Part shown: one piece after another, positions 53,679 through 64,000 of the stretch
Position numbering within the stretch: the stretch's first letter is position 1
Layout: every line of letters begins with the position of its first letter
From: Saussurea involucrata
Taxonomy: Eukaryota; Streptophyta; Magnoliopsida; Asterales; Asteraceae
Length of the DNA stretch: 64,000 nucleotides
Direction: 5' to 3'
Assembly: GCA_033807775.1 (NCBI GenBank)
Contig: CM066327.1
Coordinates: 89,736,295-89,800,294, forward strand
The notes under the pieces: generated by a model
Told to the model about the DNA's origin: nothing
The model's database searches: none
The model's input: the letters and a program-made list of their open reading frames with translations, nothing else
Position numbers and translations under genes: made by a program

Positions 53679-56600
53679 TCACACCATGTTAATCATTCCT
53701 AACTTACCCACCAAGAAGTTGAATATTTTCTCGTCTAATGCTTTGGTGAATAAGTCAGCGAGTTGATATTCTGTGGGCACGAAATGCATTTCGATTGTAC
53801 CGTATTCAACATGATGTTTCAAGAAATGATACCTTATATCGATATGCTTGGTTTTTGAGTGTTGCACAGGGTTGGCAGAGATAGCAATAGCACTTTTGGA
53901 ATCACATAAGATGGGTATTTTGAACAGAATGTGGCCGTAGTCTTTTAGCTGAGTCTTCATCCATAGAACCTGAGAACAACAACTAGCGGCAGCAACGTAT
54001 TCAGCTTCTGCAGTGGATGTGGAGACACAATTCTGCTTCTTGGAGGTCCAACTGACTAGTTTACCACCTAGGAATTGACAACTCCCAGAGGTACTCTTTC
54101 TGTCGAGCATGCATCCTCCATAGTCTGAATCTGTATAAGCTTTAAGACTAAAACCAGAGTTCTGTGGATACCAGAGACCAAGATTGTTGGTCCCCTTCAG
54201 GTATCTAAAGATTCTTTTTACAGCATCATAATGTGATTTCTTTGGATTAGCTTGATAACGTGCACAAAGACATGTGGCATGCATAATGTCAGGTCTGCTT
54301 GCTGTTAAGTATAACAGAGATCCAATCATGCCTCTGTAGAGAGTACATTCTACAGAAATACCATTTGGATCTAAGAATAACTTATTTCCAGTGGCCATTG
54401 GAGTCTTCATTGCAGAGGTATCAGAGAGATTATATTTTAAAAGTATGTCAGAGACATATTTGGCTTGATTTATAAAAATTCCCTCTGAAGATTGTTTGAC
54501 TTGAAGTCCGAGGAAGAATGTTAATTCTCCCATCATACTCATTTCAAACTCACTCTGCATGAGTTTTTCAAAAATTTTGCACTCTTCTGAATTTGTAGAC
54601 CCAAAAATTATGTCATCTACGTATATTTGTACAAGCATTATCTCACTATTTTTGCGTTTATAGAATAAAGTAGTATCTGTTGTACCTCTGTTGTAGCCAT
54701 TGACTAGAAGGAAGGTAGAAAGTCGTTCGTACCATGCTCTTGGAGCCTGTTTCAGTCCGTATAGAGCCTTTTCAAGATAGTATACATGCCTTGGAAACTT
54801 TGAGCTTTCAAAACCTGGTGGCTGATTTACGTAAACCTCTTCTTGGATTTCACCGTTTAGAAAAGCTGATTTTACGTCCATCTGATAGACTTTAAAACCT
54901 CTGTGGGCTGCGAAGGCTAAGAATATTCTTATTGCTTCGAGACGTGCGACAGGGGCAAAAGTCTCATCGTAGTCTATGCCTTCTTCTTGTCTATATCCTT
55001 TTGCTACTAATCTTGCTTTGTTTCTGACGACAACTCCATCTTCATCCTTCTTGTTTCTGTAGACCCATTTAGTCCCAATGGCCTATTTCCCTCTTGGCAG
55101 AGGTACTAAAGTCCATACTCTGTTACACTCAAATTGCAGAAGTTCTTCTTGCATGGCGTCTACCCAGTTTGGGTCATCTAGGGCTTCAGAAATCTTCTTT
55201 GGTTCTATAACACTAATAAAATTTGTAAAGAAACAAAAATTAGCAGTGGCAGACCTTGTTTTTACTGAGTCAGAAGGTTCTCCAATTATTTGGCTTGGAG
55301 GATGGCTTTTTGTCCACTGAGTTGTGCGTGGAAGATGATCATCAATGTCATCAAAACTTTCTTCAGAGGCTTCTTGTGTTTCTTCTTGTGTAGCCTCTGA
55401 TGTTCTTCGTGCCTTGGTAGTTGATTCTACCGTTTGTGGAATGATTGGTACGAGTGGTGGTGGAGTTTGTTCCTTTGAGGATGTATAGTCTTGGTCCCCG
55501 ATCTCCTCTGTAATTGGTTCTTCTGTGGTTTGTGCAGCTTCTGTGGTCGTTTTTCTTGATGTTTCATCTTCTGCACTTTCTTCTGCTTCGGCAATTGCAT
55601 CTGTAGTATTTATAGAAGAAGATGAAGCATTATTTGGACCAGTTAGAGTCATACGTGTAGGATTTTGTTCGACAGAGGATGGTTCTTCAGAAACTCTGAT
55701 GGTTCCGACAGAAGGATCAATGTCATTGTGGAACATCTCCAAAAATAGAAGATTCAAATCTTCTTTTGTTCTTGAGATGTCAGAGAATTTCCCTTTAATT
55801 CCGAGTTCTGAACTTATTTGCTCAGAAGTCATTTGGAATGAATCATCAAAAGAAACATTGATGCTTTCTACAATCTTGTGAGACTTTGTAAGGAATGTTC
55901 TGTAGGCTTTGGAAGTGGCAGAGTATCCAATGAATTTGCCTTCATCTGCTTTTACATCAAACTTTCCTCTTGAATCTCTGTCGTTTAAGACGAAGCATTT
56001 GCATCCGAATACATGGAAAAATTTGATGTTTGGCCGCCGTTTGTTAAGCAATTCGTAAGGCGTCTTGAGGTGTATTTTCACAATGGTTGATTGATTTTGA
56101 GTATAACACGCAGTAGAAATTGCTTCTGCCCAAAAGTTCATTGATAATCCGCATGCTGACATCATAGTTCTTGCGGCTTCCACAAGTGTTCGATTCTTTC
56201 TTTCGACAACACCGTTCTGTTGTGGAGTGCGAGCTGCAGAGAAGTTCTGTGAAATTCCTTCTGTTGAAAGATAAGTTTCAATGACACAGTTTTTGAATTC
56301 TGTGCCGTTGTCACTTCTTAACTTCTGTATTTTGCAGTCATAAAGAACTTGGATTCTTTTCATTAGATTTATCAATATAATTGGAACATCTGATTTCTTT
56401 CTTATAAATTCAACCCATGTGAAACGTGAATACTCATCAACTAAGACAAGTATATATTTCTTGCCACCTAGGCTCTGTATTGCAATGGGACCGCAGAGGT
56501 CGACATGAAGCATGTACAGAGGCCTGGTGCAAGACACATCTGTTTTGCCTTTGTGGGAAGCTCTTTTGAGTTTTCCCATCTCACAGGCAGAACATAAATG

Positions 56601-57125
56601 ATCCTTATTGAATTTAACATTTGGCAAACCTTTAACTAGATCAAGTTTGACCAGTTTTTCCAATGTGTGAAAATTCAAGTGACAGAACCTGTTGTGCCAT
56701 AACCAGGCTTCTTCACTTTTGCAGGCAACAAGGCAAACTTTGTCCTTGTTCTTTGAGTTGAAGTTCATTAGATATAGATCACCTATTCTTTTAGCTCGCA
56801 GAAGTTCCATACTTGTTTCTTCACTTTGTAGAGAGCAGAAAGTTCTTTTGAACAACACATTGAATCCTGTATCACAAAGTTGACTTACACTGAGTAGGTT
56901 GTGCTTAAGGCCATCCACATATGCAACTTTGTATACAGAAACGTCTTCTTTCCTTATGACTCCATAGCCTTTTATGTGTCCTTTCTTGTTGTCTCCAAAA
57001 GTCACAGATCCACCATCTTGTGTTTCTTTGTACGTGGATAGTGCACTTCTGTCACCAGTCATGTGCCTTGAGCATCCGGAGTCTAGATACCAGATTGGCA
57101 CATACTTCTTCTGCAGGACAATCAC
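53679..57125 (-). pseudogene. pol: Pol of element B: protease, integrase, RT, RNase H (one nonsense codon)
   Basis: Protease IWYLDSGCSRHMTG keeps DSG. The pre-integrase zinc region has WHNRFCHLNFHTLEKL and LCSACEMGK. The integrase core has D in LHVDLCGP, D in RSDNGTEF and E in VVERKNR. The only in-frame break is TAG at 55083-55085, just before the RT start AIGTKWVYRNKKDEDG. RT continues with MDVKSAFLNGEIQEEVYV and the box IYVDDIIFGSTN. RNase H is complete, with AYTDSDYGG, STAEAEYVAAASCC and CDSKSAIAI, ending LADLFTKALDE. The frame begins at -1 relative to gag, unlike A and C. Confidence 0.92.
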
Positions 57126-60100
57126 AGAGATTTAGGTACCCATATCCATATGGGTCCAATATTGTTAGAGTTTTTCAAGTTTGCCTTGGCATTCTTGAAA
57201 TACATTTTGTTCTCTGCAGAAGAGTCAGATTGTTTCTTTGTGGGATTTGACTTTTGAATTGTCGTAGAGAGTAAACATGCTTGACTTGAAAAATGATTAT
57301 TAAGTTTAGACATAAGATCAAAGCAATGACAGTATTGAATATGAGATGTAATTTGCTTGAACTTTTCATTGAACTTTTTAAACTCAGCCACAGAGGCATT
57401 ACATTCTTTCTTTACATTAGATTTCCTATTACTAGAAGATCTATGAATACTCGAATGTTGTTTGCAAAAGCTCTGTTTAGGACCTGCCTTCTGTGGGTTG
57501 CTTCTGTGGTGAACTTCTTTCATCACTGTCACAGAAGAAAAAGATTTATTAACCTTGGGTTTTGAAAATCTAGAACTTATAGGATCAATAGAGGTCTTCT
57601 GTAACATTTTAAGCTCAGCAGAGGTTTTGATATGTAGATTCAAATTTAGAAAATCTTGGCAGATTGGAATCTCTGTGAGTTTCTCTTTTGGAGAAATAGT
57701 TATGTGAGGAACTTTAGAGGAGAATTTGACATCCTCTGTGTCACAGTGAATTATCCCTGATTTGAAATCAGTCTCTGAGTTGTCAGAGGATGAATCGTCC
57801 TCGTATACAGAGGTTGAGTCAATTCTTTCAATAGAGGTTGAATTTTCCGAACATGCATCATACAAGCTTTCTTCCTCTGTAGAATAGTTTTCATAGATTG
57901 CAGAGGTTTCTAATAAGATTTCTTCAGTGAGAGTTTTATCTATAGAAGATGTACAAAATTTTTCTAAAACGCTTGATTTCCATATTTCCAAAATTTCTTT
58001 TTCAATTAAATTTTTAAAGTTTTCTTCTGAAAAAATGGGTTTAAACTCAGGAGCTTCTGCTGATAACTTCTTTTCAACGTTTATCAAACAGACAAAAGCA
58101 ACCTGTGTTTGGGTCTCTGGTTTACCAAACTTGAAGATACCAATCTGATCTTGTGTTTTCAGATATTTCTTTGGTTTGATACCCTTATTGACAGAGGTTG
58201 AAGATGACGAGTCTGTGTTTTCAAACCACACGTTAATCATCTTCTTATGTTTCTTCAAGTAAGGATCCACAGAGATTTTCGCCCTTTTGCTTACAGAGAT
58301 TAGATTTGGAAAATCTGGTTTGTTCGTTTTTCCAATCACAAATAAAGAGGACAGAGGTTTGTTTCTTTTGCCTTCAACACCTAGGGTGATATCATCATAC
58401 CCTATACCTCGTCTCCCTATTTGTGAGTTTACTTTTTCATAAACTTTCTGTGCATCTTTATAGTTTTTAAGCAAAACTTCTCTTCTGAGTAAATCTTGCC
58501 ATAATACCTCTCTTTCTCTTTGAAAGTATTCTTTAAGAGCTCTTATGTCAGTAGTTTCGCTCCTTGAAACTGAAAGTTCTTTTGTTTTATCTTTTAATGT
58601 ATTGGTTAATTCAGAAATTTGTTTTTTTAAAGGATCTAGAGTTTTGTTCCATTTCTTTTCTATTCTCTCTTTTTCCTCAAAAATCTTTGCTTTTTCTTGA
58701 GTGAGAAGCCGTACTTCTCTCTCATTGAAAGTGAGTCTTTTCTGAATACTTTGATTTATCTCTTTCAGTTCAATTAATTCAATGTTAATTCTAAGTGTTT
58801 TATCATCTACAAAGGTAATACAAGAGTTGGAATTTGAAGTAGATACCTCAGAGTCAGTGCAGGAGTCGACTTCTGCCATGCCACAGAAGAGGGCATTGGC
58901 GGTATGTTCATCGTCAGAAGTAGAGTCTGAATGGAAGTCTTCTGTGTTCTCCTCAGAATGTCCTTTTGCCATTAAGGATTTTTGAGCATAATATTCGGCT
59001 TTCTTTTTGTAGAAAGCAGAGTCCCTCTGTGGGCGATTTGATCTGCTTCTGCATTCATTCGCAAAATGGCCTGGTTTTCCGCAGTTAAAACACCCTTGAG
59101 GAGTGTTTCCTGTTCGATCATTGGACTTCTGTAGGTCTCCGCCTTTCTCTGATCTACATTCATTTGCATAGTGACCAGATTTGCCGCACTTGTAGCATTC
59201 TTGCTGCGTGTGGCTTACCGAGTCATCTGACCTCTGTCGGTCATTCCCTCTGTAATTTCTATCGCTTGACCTCTGTCGGCCACTTGATTCTTCTCCTCTT
59301 CTGTCATCTCTTCTGTTGTCTCTTCTGTCATCCTGGTTGTCTCTATCATATCATTCATTTCCGGAACCTCTTCTGTTTCCTCTGAACTCTTTTGTCAATA
59401 GAGCTAAAGATTTAGCTAGTGACGCAAGAGTTATTTCCTTTTCTGCTTGCTCTTCTTCTTCACTGTCAATTATCACCATCTTCTTCTTCTCCTTCTTCTT
59501 CTCCTCTGTGGCTTTATCATTTCTTGGTCTCTGTGCATCCTCTTTAGTTTTACTAACCAATGCATATGGTGCAATGGTTAGTGTTTTAGCCTGTGCTATC
59601 TGAGGTTCTTGTGCGGCTAATGTTCCGTAAAGATCAGAGAGAGTCCAGGTGTCTAGATCCTGATTTGTCTGTAGGGACATAGACAGCTGGAGCCATTCTT
59701 CATTTAGACTTTTGAAAAACATGACATTGTTTTCTTCAGAAGTTCTGTCAATGCCTGATTTTCTGCACTTGTTGATTAGAGAGTTGAATCTGTCGTATGT
59801 TGTTTGCAGAGATTCTGTTGCAGAGGCTCTGAATGCATGATATTCATTGATGTACTGTGCTTTTCGGTTTTTTTGTGTTTTAGCACCTCCTTCCAACTGT
59901 CTTTCCAGTTCTTTCCACAGATCATGCGCTGTTTCACATGAATCCAAGGATTGAAAGAGTTCGTTGGGTATTGCCATAATTAATGTCCTCTTGGTTTTCT
60001 GAGCAACTTCATCTTCTGCTTTATCTTCGGTTGACCACTCCCCTTTTGGCTTTGGTTTTTGATGTTCGGGGATTTCGGCAGATTCAGCAGTAGCAGGTAC

Positions 60101-60277
60101 ACGAGGTACTACTGTCATGGGAATAGGAGGAGGATTGTACAGATATTGTACTTGATTTCTTTCAGTGCCCTCGAAAAAATGGACCATTCTTATTTTCCAC
60201 TGAGGATACTCATCTCAAAGGAGAGTAGGAGGTTTAGTGAGAGAACCAGTAGTAAAGAAATTATTTGTATTTGTCAT
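57122..60277 (-). pseudogene. gag: Gag of element B, about 1050 codons, two nonsense codons
   Basis: The true start is the ATG at 60277 (TNTNNFFTTGSLTKPP follows), upstream of the longest open piece. TGA at 60215-60217 and TGA at 59351-59353 interrupt one continuous frame. The capsid part has WKIRMVHFFEG, YDRFNSLINKCRKSG and FFKSLNEEWLQLSMSLQ. Two CCHC knuckles, CYKCGKSGHYANEC (59156-59197) and CFNCGKPGHFANEC (59051-59092), follow an Arg/Asp-rich stretch. A long coiled coil covers about 58450-58800, then Ser/Glu-rich DNA to the tail IWVPKSL and TGA at 57122-57124. Closest to C gag. Confidence 0.92.
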
Positions 60278-60437
60278 TTTTTTTGAAGATTTTAGAAAGA
60301 AAGTATGACTAAAGAGTTACTTCGATGAACTTGAAGATTTTCTGGGTTTAAGCATTTTCCAGACACAATTTTAAATCTCAATAATATCTATCACGAATCT
60401 TGAAAAGTGGATCACTTTGATATTGAAAATCAAGGAA

Positions 60438-60450
60438 GGCTCTGATACCA
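60438..60450 (-). other. Primer binding site of element B
   Basis: GGCTCTGATACCA on the + strand, the exact complement of TGGTATCAGAGCC, two bases from the 5' LTR. Confidence 0.93.
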
Positions 60451-60452
60451 AT

Positions 60453-61302
60453 TGTTGGATCCCAGATACACTTGATCAAGATTAACAGTCTATTAGTTGA
60501 GTTTAGAGTTTGATGCGGAAGCGTATTAAACTAACAGATATGTTTGATAGATATTAGAACGCACACATATAAAGAAAACAGTAAAGAATGAAAAGGATTT
60601 CTTGAACAGTTACTGTTATTCAATATATAATAACAACACGAAGAACAGATTAAGAACTGTTGGTGTGTGTGAGAATATAACACTCAGATATTTGACAATA
60701 AAGCTTGAGAGTTATTAGTGATTCCTTGTGTATTCGTCCGTTGGAAGATCTCAACATGAGACTTCCTTTTATACTACTCTTAGAAGACTATGAAGTAGGT
60801 CACTGTTCCTTTTACGGCATGAATAGTGAACTGGATGGTGTGAGCAGTTGACTGGATGGTGTGAGCAGTTGTTTGAGCCATGCGCATTTAATGGAGCAGA
60901 TGTACTTTTGGTAAATGCATTAAATGGCGCAGACGTCTATTTTGTACCATGCCCTATTGAGTCCACTCAGAGCTTGACACGTGTTTTGACAGTACTTTTC
61001 CATGCAAGTTGATGAACGTATCCAGTAATATCTTCCAAGTCTTCATAGCAGACCACAGAGGCTCTGTAAGGCATTACAGAGGTTCTATGGTCTGACCTTC
61101 TGTGGAGCAGTCCACTTGTTTCCGAGTTGATCTTCTTCTTGAGCACTACAGAGGTTCTGTGATTACCTCTGTAGCTTCTGTGGCTTTCTGGACTTGATCT
61201 TCTGGAAGAAGTGGCAGAGCCTCTGTGAGAGGCTTTTCTACACTTAGCCTATTTTTCACTACTTCTAAATACTTCTATGATTAGGAAGATTTGAAGCTAA
61301 CA
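60453..61302 (-). repeat. 5' LTR of element B
   Basis: 850 bp. Compared with the 3' LTR it has an extra 21 bp near 60841-60861 (a direct repeat of GTGAGCAGTTGACTGGATG). Promoter boxes on the - strand: G-box ACACGTGT 60977-60984 and GTATAAAA 60767-60774. Confidence 0.95.
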
Positions 61303-61307
61303 TAAAC

Positions 61308-61534
61308 AATTAACTTATCAGCGATCACCATAAGGACTGAACATACTCAGAGCATTATGGTGAACAGTGTTCGCTGAATGTTTAATCTAAAGAGCGAGAG
61401 TTCCTATCAGCGGTACTGTAAGATCTTAGTACTTATCCGCGATAGTGAAACTCTGATACATATTGTTTACTTACAATTTTCACTAAGTATATAAGAGAGG
61501 GTCATTATCAAATCACTGAGGGTTTGGATCAACA
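61308..61534 (-). repeat. 3' LTR of element F, piece 3
   Basis: Continues from 46110 after the B insertion (AATTAACTTATCAGCGATC) and ends GGATCAACA as in A. The PPT follows at 61535-61545 (ATCTCCCCTAT on the + strand). The 259 bases from there to the ORF3 stop hold nothing else recognised. Confidence 0.92.
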
Positions 61535-61804
61535 ATCTCCCCTATTTGATTATGACATAGCAATAGAGAAAATTGCTATATAATGAAAACATAAGGATAA
61601 AAAGAACTCATAAAATATTTGTCCCTTTTACTGTTTTCTAGGATCTTTTCTGTACTGATGGAGTAAAGTACTTTCGCTGAAATCTTTCTTTAAACTTCGA
61701 ATCAGATTACAAAAGGAAGTGGAAAGATTACAAGTACAAGTGAAATAAATTACAAGTACAAAAGAATAACTGATACAATAGAAGAATAAGGCGATCCTAT
61801 CAGT

Positions 61805-63055
61805 TTATAAAGGTTCTTCCTTAATGAGAAGTTCATCAAGGGTCTTTGATGTGGGAATCATCCAGTCAGGGACATTTACTCCTTGATTCCTTTTGTTCAT
61901 CGGTTCTTCAAAAATCAAGGGTTTAAGGTGCCGTGCCTGAATGTCGTTTTTGAAGTCACACCAGTAGATGAGATCTTTCAGCTGTTCGATGGTAGTGATG
62001 GGAAGCTCAGAGATACGTTGAAAACGTTTTCGTCCATCATAGTCAATAAAGAATATCCCATAGGGTTTGCTTATGACTTTCCCAGGGATGAAAGTCTCAC
62101 CAAGAGGAAGAGATGTGTCAAGTGCAGAAAGGTCAGGTTCTGGACCAATGACTTCATCAAGAGAAAAACCAATACCTGTTTCGTTTCGTATACGAGGACC
62201 ATCAACTGAAGATTTAGACTTTTTCTTTGCAGAGGTCCTTTTCTGACTTTCGAGAGGAGGAGGAGGAGGAATATCCACACAAGAAGAGACTAAGTCGATC
62301 TGTTTGTTTATCATCTTTTCAACATGATCCTTGTACTTAGACTGAGACTTCTGGATGGCTAATCTGATCTCCAACCATTCAGAGAGACCGTACTTCGTGA
62401 TGGCTTCAGCATAGAATTTTTCGTACTGTCCATTCTCTCTGAATATCTCGATTTCAGCGATTGAAACTTTGAGGGTTGATCTTCCAGCGATGAGTACCTT
62501 GATGATTCTGGCAGGTCGATATCTGAAGTGTACCTTTTCTTTGCACCAGATTAAGGTAGATTGAGACAAAATTCTCTTTTCTTCAACGATCTTCTTGGCG
62601 TCTTCCCATAGCTGACGTTGAACTTCGATTGGAGTTCTTTTCAGCTTGGGGTCTTTCACTGATTGTTGAGTAAGCCGGATGGCGAGTTTTCTGTCTTTTT
62701 CTTCAGCTTCCCTTCCTTCAGCGATTAGACGTTCAGCTCTGAGGTGATCCTTGTATTCCTTTTGAGAAAGTTTGAACTTTGGAGGAATAGAAGGAAGTTG
62801 ATCACGCTTCAGAATGATTCGCTGAGCCTCGAACTTCTTTATTATCTCTTCTCTTCTTTTCTGATCCTCTTCACTTGGTTTTTGAGGAACCAAGGAAGGT
62901 TTGTTTGTATGAGAGAGCATCTGTTCTTCAGGTTCATCAGTCTCAGAGATCAAATCCAAGACTGGGATTATTTCTTCAGCGTTGGGAGCTGGGATTATTG
63001 TTGGTGAAGTCGCAGCTGTAGGAACTTCAGCGATATCCTCAAACAGGGGAGAGGA
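61805..63055 (-). CDS. ORF3 exon 2 of element F (C-terminal domain)
   Basis: 417 codons, open from the predicted acceptor at 63055 to the stop at 61805. It matches A exon 2 throughout: an acidic start, a Lys/Arg/Glu-rich middle with KEYKDHLRAERLIAEGREAE, then LIWCKEKVHFRYRP, KYGLSEWLEIRLAI, GIFFIDYDGRKRFQRI and ELLIKEEPL. At the site of the A nonsense codon F has Glu. No ATG lies near the frame start, so it is probably translated as part of a spliced ORF3. Confidence 0.78.
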   Translation of the reverse strand, partial: SSPLFEDIAEVPTAATSPTIIPAPNAEEIIPVLDLISETDEPEEQMLSHTNKPSLVPQKPSEEDQKRREEIIKKFEAQRIILKRDQLPSIPPKFKLSQKEYKDHLRAERLIAEGREAEEKDRKLAIRLTQQSVKDPKLKRTPIEVQRQLWEDAKKIVEEKRILSQSTLIWCKEKVHFRYRPARIIKVLIAGRSTLKVSIAEIEIFRENGQYEKFYAEAITKYGLSEWLEIRLAIQKSQSKYKDHVEKMINKQIDLVSSCVDIPPPPPLESQKRTSAKKKSKSSVDGPRIRNETGIGFSLDEVIGPEPDLSALDTSLPLGETFIPGKVISKPYGIFFIDYDGRKRFQRISELPITTIEQLKDLIYWCDFKNDIQARHLKPLIFEEPMNKRNQGVNVPDWMIPTSKTLDELLIKEEPL

Positions 63056-63200
63056 CTAGCTGAAACACAGCGATCGTACGAGTAAGAACTTGGGTAGAAC
63101 ATAGATAGAGAAAGAATGTGGTTGTGTATAGAAGTTGTGGAGAGGAGAGCTGAATGTGTATAGATAGAGGAGGGATGAGTGTAAGGAAGATTTAGTGTAC
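63056..63200 (-). other. Predicted spliceosomal intron in ORF3 of element F
   Basis: 145 nt with donor CAG|GTACAC and acceptor TTTCAGCTAG after a C/T-rich run. Phase 0, and it restores one frame across exons 1 and 2. Ends conserved with A, middle diverged. Confidence 0.7.
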
Positions 63201-63998
63201 CTGACAAACTGGCTTTTGAAGCGAGATCGTCAGATTGTCATTGTCTTCAGCGACACCTTTAACTTTGCACTTGTCAGCTTCAGACGCTGAAGGCTTTGAT
63301 TTGGTCCGCTCCCCTGAAGGTTCGTTTATCACGATCCCTTTAAGAGCTGTAGTCCTCTGAGCAGGCTTGACGATAAAGGAGTCATCATCATCATCTTCAT
63401 CATCACCCTTATCACTGGATGATGGTTCATCGTCAGATAAGTCGACGGCTTCATCGTCTTCAGATTCAGATTCTTCAGCATCTTCTTCGAGTTGCTCCCC
63501 CTCAGATACAGAGGTAAGCTTCTCGGTTCCCTCAGGGTTTTCATCTCCCTGAGGTCCAGCGGCTGTTTCTTCATTTGTCTTCTCACCCTCTTCAGTAAGG
63601 GTAAGGTCTTCACTCTTCTCCCCCTTGATAGATTCATCATGGGGAAGGTCTTCAGTCTTCTCCCCCCCTTCCTCATGATGAGTGGGGGAGGAATGCGATG
63701 ACTCCGCCGTTGGTTTTGGTTCCCTGTCTTCTTGGCCAGGGATCCCCATGTAATTTTCAATCTCTTCTACTCTGTCTTCAAGGCCAGAAATAGCAGGAGT
63801 GATCTTCAAGAGTTCAGCACGATCCGCCGTAGTAAAATGCGAAGGTACAGGAGCAGGGGCGGTCATGTTGTTCAGGATCTGCTGCATCATTATCTTCATT
63901 GAACTTACGTCAGTCTTTAAGGAACTCACGTCGGTCTTTACAGTAGACATATCTCCTTCGAGTTTTCCAACCGATGTCTTCAGCGTTTTGACCTCGCT
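63201..63998 (-). CDS. ORF3 exon 1 of element F, 3' part (partial)
   Basis: Runs off the window edge, where the first complete codon starts at 63998. It shows the coiled-coil repeats VKTDVSSLKTDVSSMKIM, the block ADRAELLKITPAISGLEDRVEEIE found also in A, and the acidic tail with DDEDDDDDSFIVK. It ends at the predicted donor at 63201; read through, it stops two codons later, exactly as in A. Confidence 0.85.
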
Positions 63999-64000
63999 GG

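Larger units (their letters stand above)
46111..61302 (-). mobile_element. Element B: SIRE-type Ty1/copia, 15.2 kb, with a very long ORF3
   Basis: LTRs 60453-61302 (5') and 46111-46939 (3'), a PBS, a PPT and the TSD TAAAC (46106-46110 and 61303-61307), all perfect. It reads right to left: gag, pol, a 1.4-kb spacer, then ORF3 of about 5.1 kb. By eye the LTRs differ at about eight bases plus a 21-bp duplication in the 5' copy. Gag, pol and ORF3 each carry nonsense codons or frameshifts, so this copy is not autonomous. It lies in the F LTR. Confidence 0.96.
40447..64000 (-). mobile_element. Element F: SIRE-type copia of the A family, 3' part
   Basis: The 3' LTR is present in three pieces split by G and B (40447-41032, 45957-46110, 61308-61534). 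Without the insertions it measures 967 bp, like the 959 and 966 bp of A. The PPT and ORF3 follow to the window edge; pol, gag and the 5' LTR lie beyond. It entered the D RT after the bases GGGTA, the expected left TSD copy. Confidence 0.92.

Noticed and set aside
63329..63760. 143-residue - strand ORF rich in Arg/Met
   Set aside because: Out-of-frame shadow of F ORF3 exon 1.

Overview
The window is plant nuclear DNA made almost entirely of nested LTR retrotransposons. I see no host gene, no tRNA or rRNA gene and no bacterial feature. The grounds are Met-tRNA primer binding sites, polypurine tracts, long LTRs with 5-bp target duplications, Ty3/gypsy pol with a chromodomain, and Ty1/copia gag-pol of the SIRE/Maximus type with a large extra ORF after pol. 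The Gag, Pol and ORF3 sequences resemble repeat families I associate with Asteraceae (lettuce or Artemisia type). That host assignment is inference; no search was run.

Left part (1-9433). Element H, Ty3/gypsy, + strand: pol 3' end with RNase H, integrase and chromodomain, then its 3' LTR to 3636. H sits in the 5' LTR of element I, whose LTR remnant ends at 4019. I has a coding-poor internal region and a complete 3' LTR (7721-9323). It is followed by an 89-bp scrap of a SIRE-type LTR and by the end of a further gypsy element.

Central nest (9434-40446). Element D is a decayed Ty3/gypsy, + strand. Its LTR lies at 9434-11397, its gag and start of protease at 11732-13138, and its rest of protease and part of RT at 39585-40446. 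Element C, a decayed SIRE-type copia (+), splits it at 13139-39584. C carries a tandem duplication of its protease-integrase region and a broken ORF3, and is itself split by element A (21797-34801, -), a young 13-kb SIRE-type copia with a perfect TSD. A truncated copia E (about 37.8-39.53 kb, -) lies at the C 3' end.

Right nest (40447-64000). Element F, same family as A (-), broke the D RT. Only its 3' LTR and the 3' part of its ORF3 are in the window. The F LTR was hit twice: by G (41033-45951, +), a gag-only gypsy with two LTRs and a TSD, and by B (46111-61302, -), a 15.2-kb SIRE-type copia with two LTRs, a TSD, gag, pol and an ORF3 of about 5 kb.

How the parts work together: in A, B, C and F an additional sense ORF (ORF3) follows pol. 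The copies share an N-terminal domain, a Ser/Glu/Lys-rich middle and, where the C-terminal end survives (A, B, F), a C-terminal domain. Three observations stand out. In A and F, ORF3 is predicted to hold a short phase-0 GT-AG intron whose removal joins two ORFs. In A, B and C, the DNA upstream of ORF3 looks like an RNA polymerase II promoter (TATA plus ACGT-core boxes, like the LTR promoters). In B and C, a conserved pair of polypurine tracts lies between pol and ORF3.
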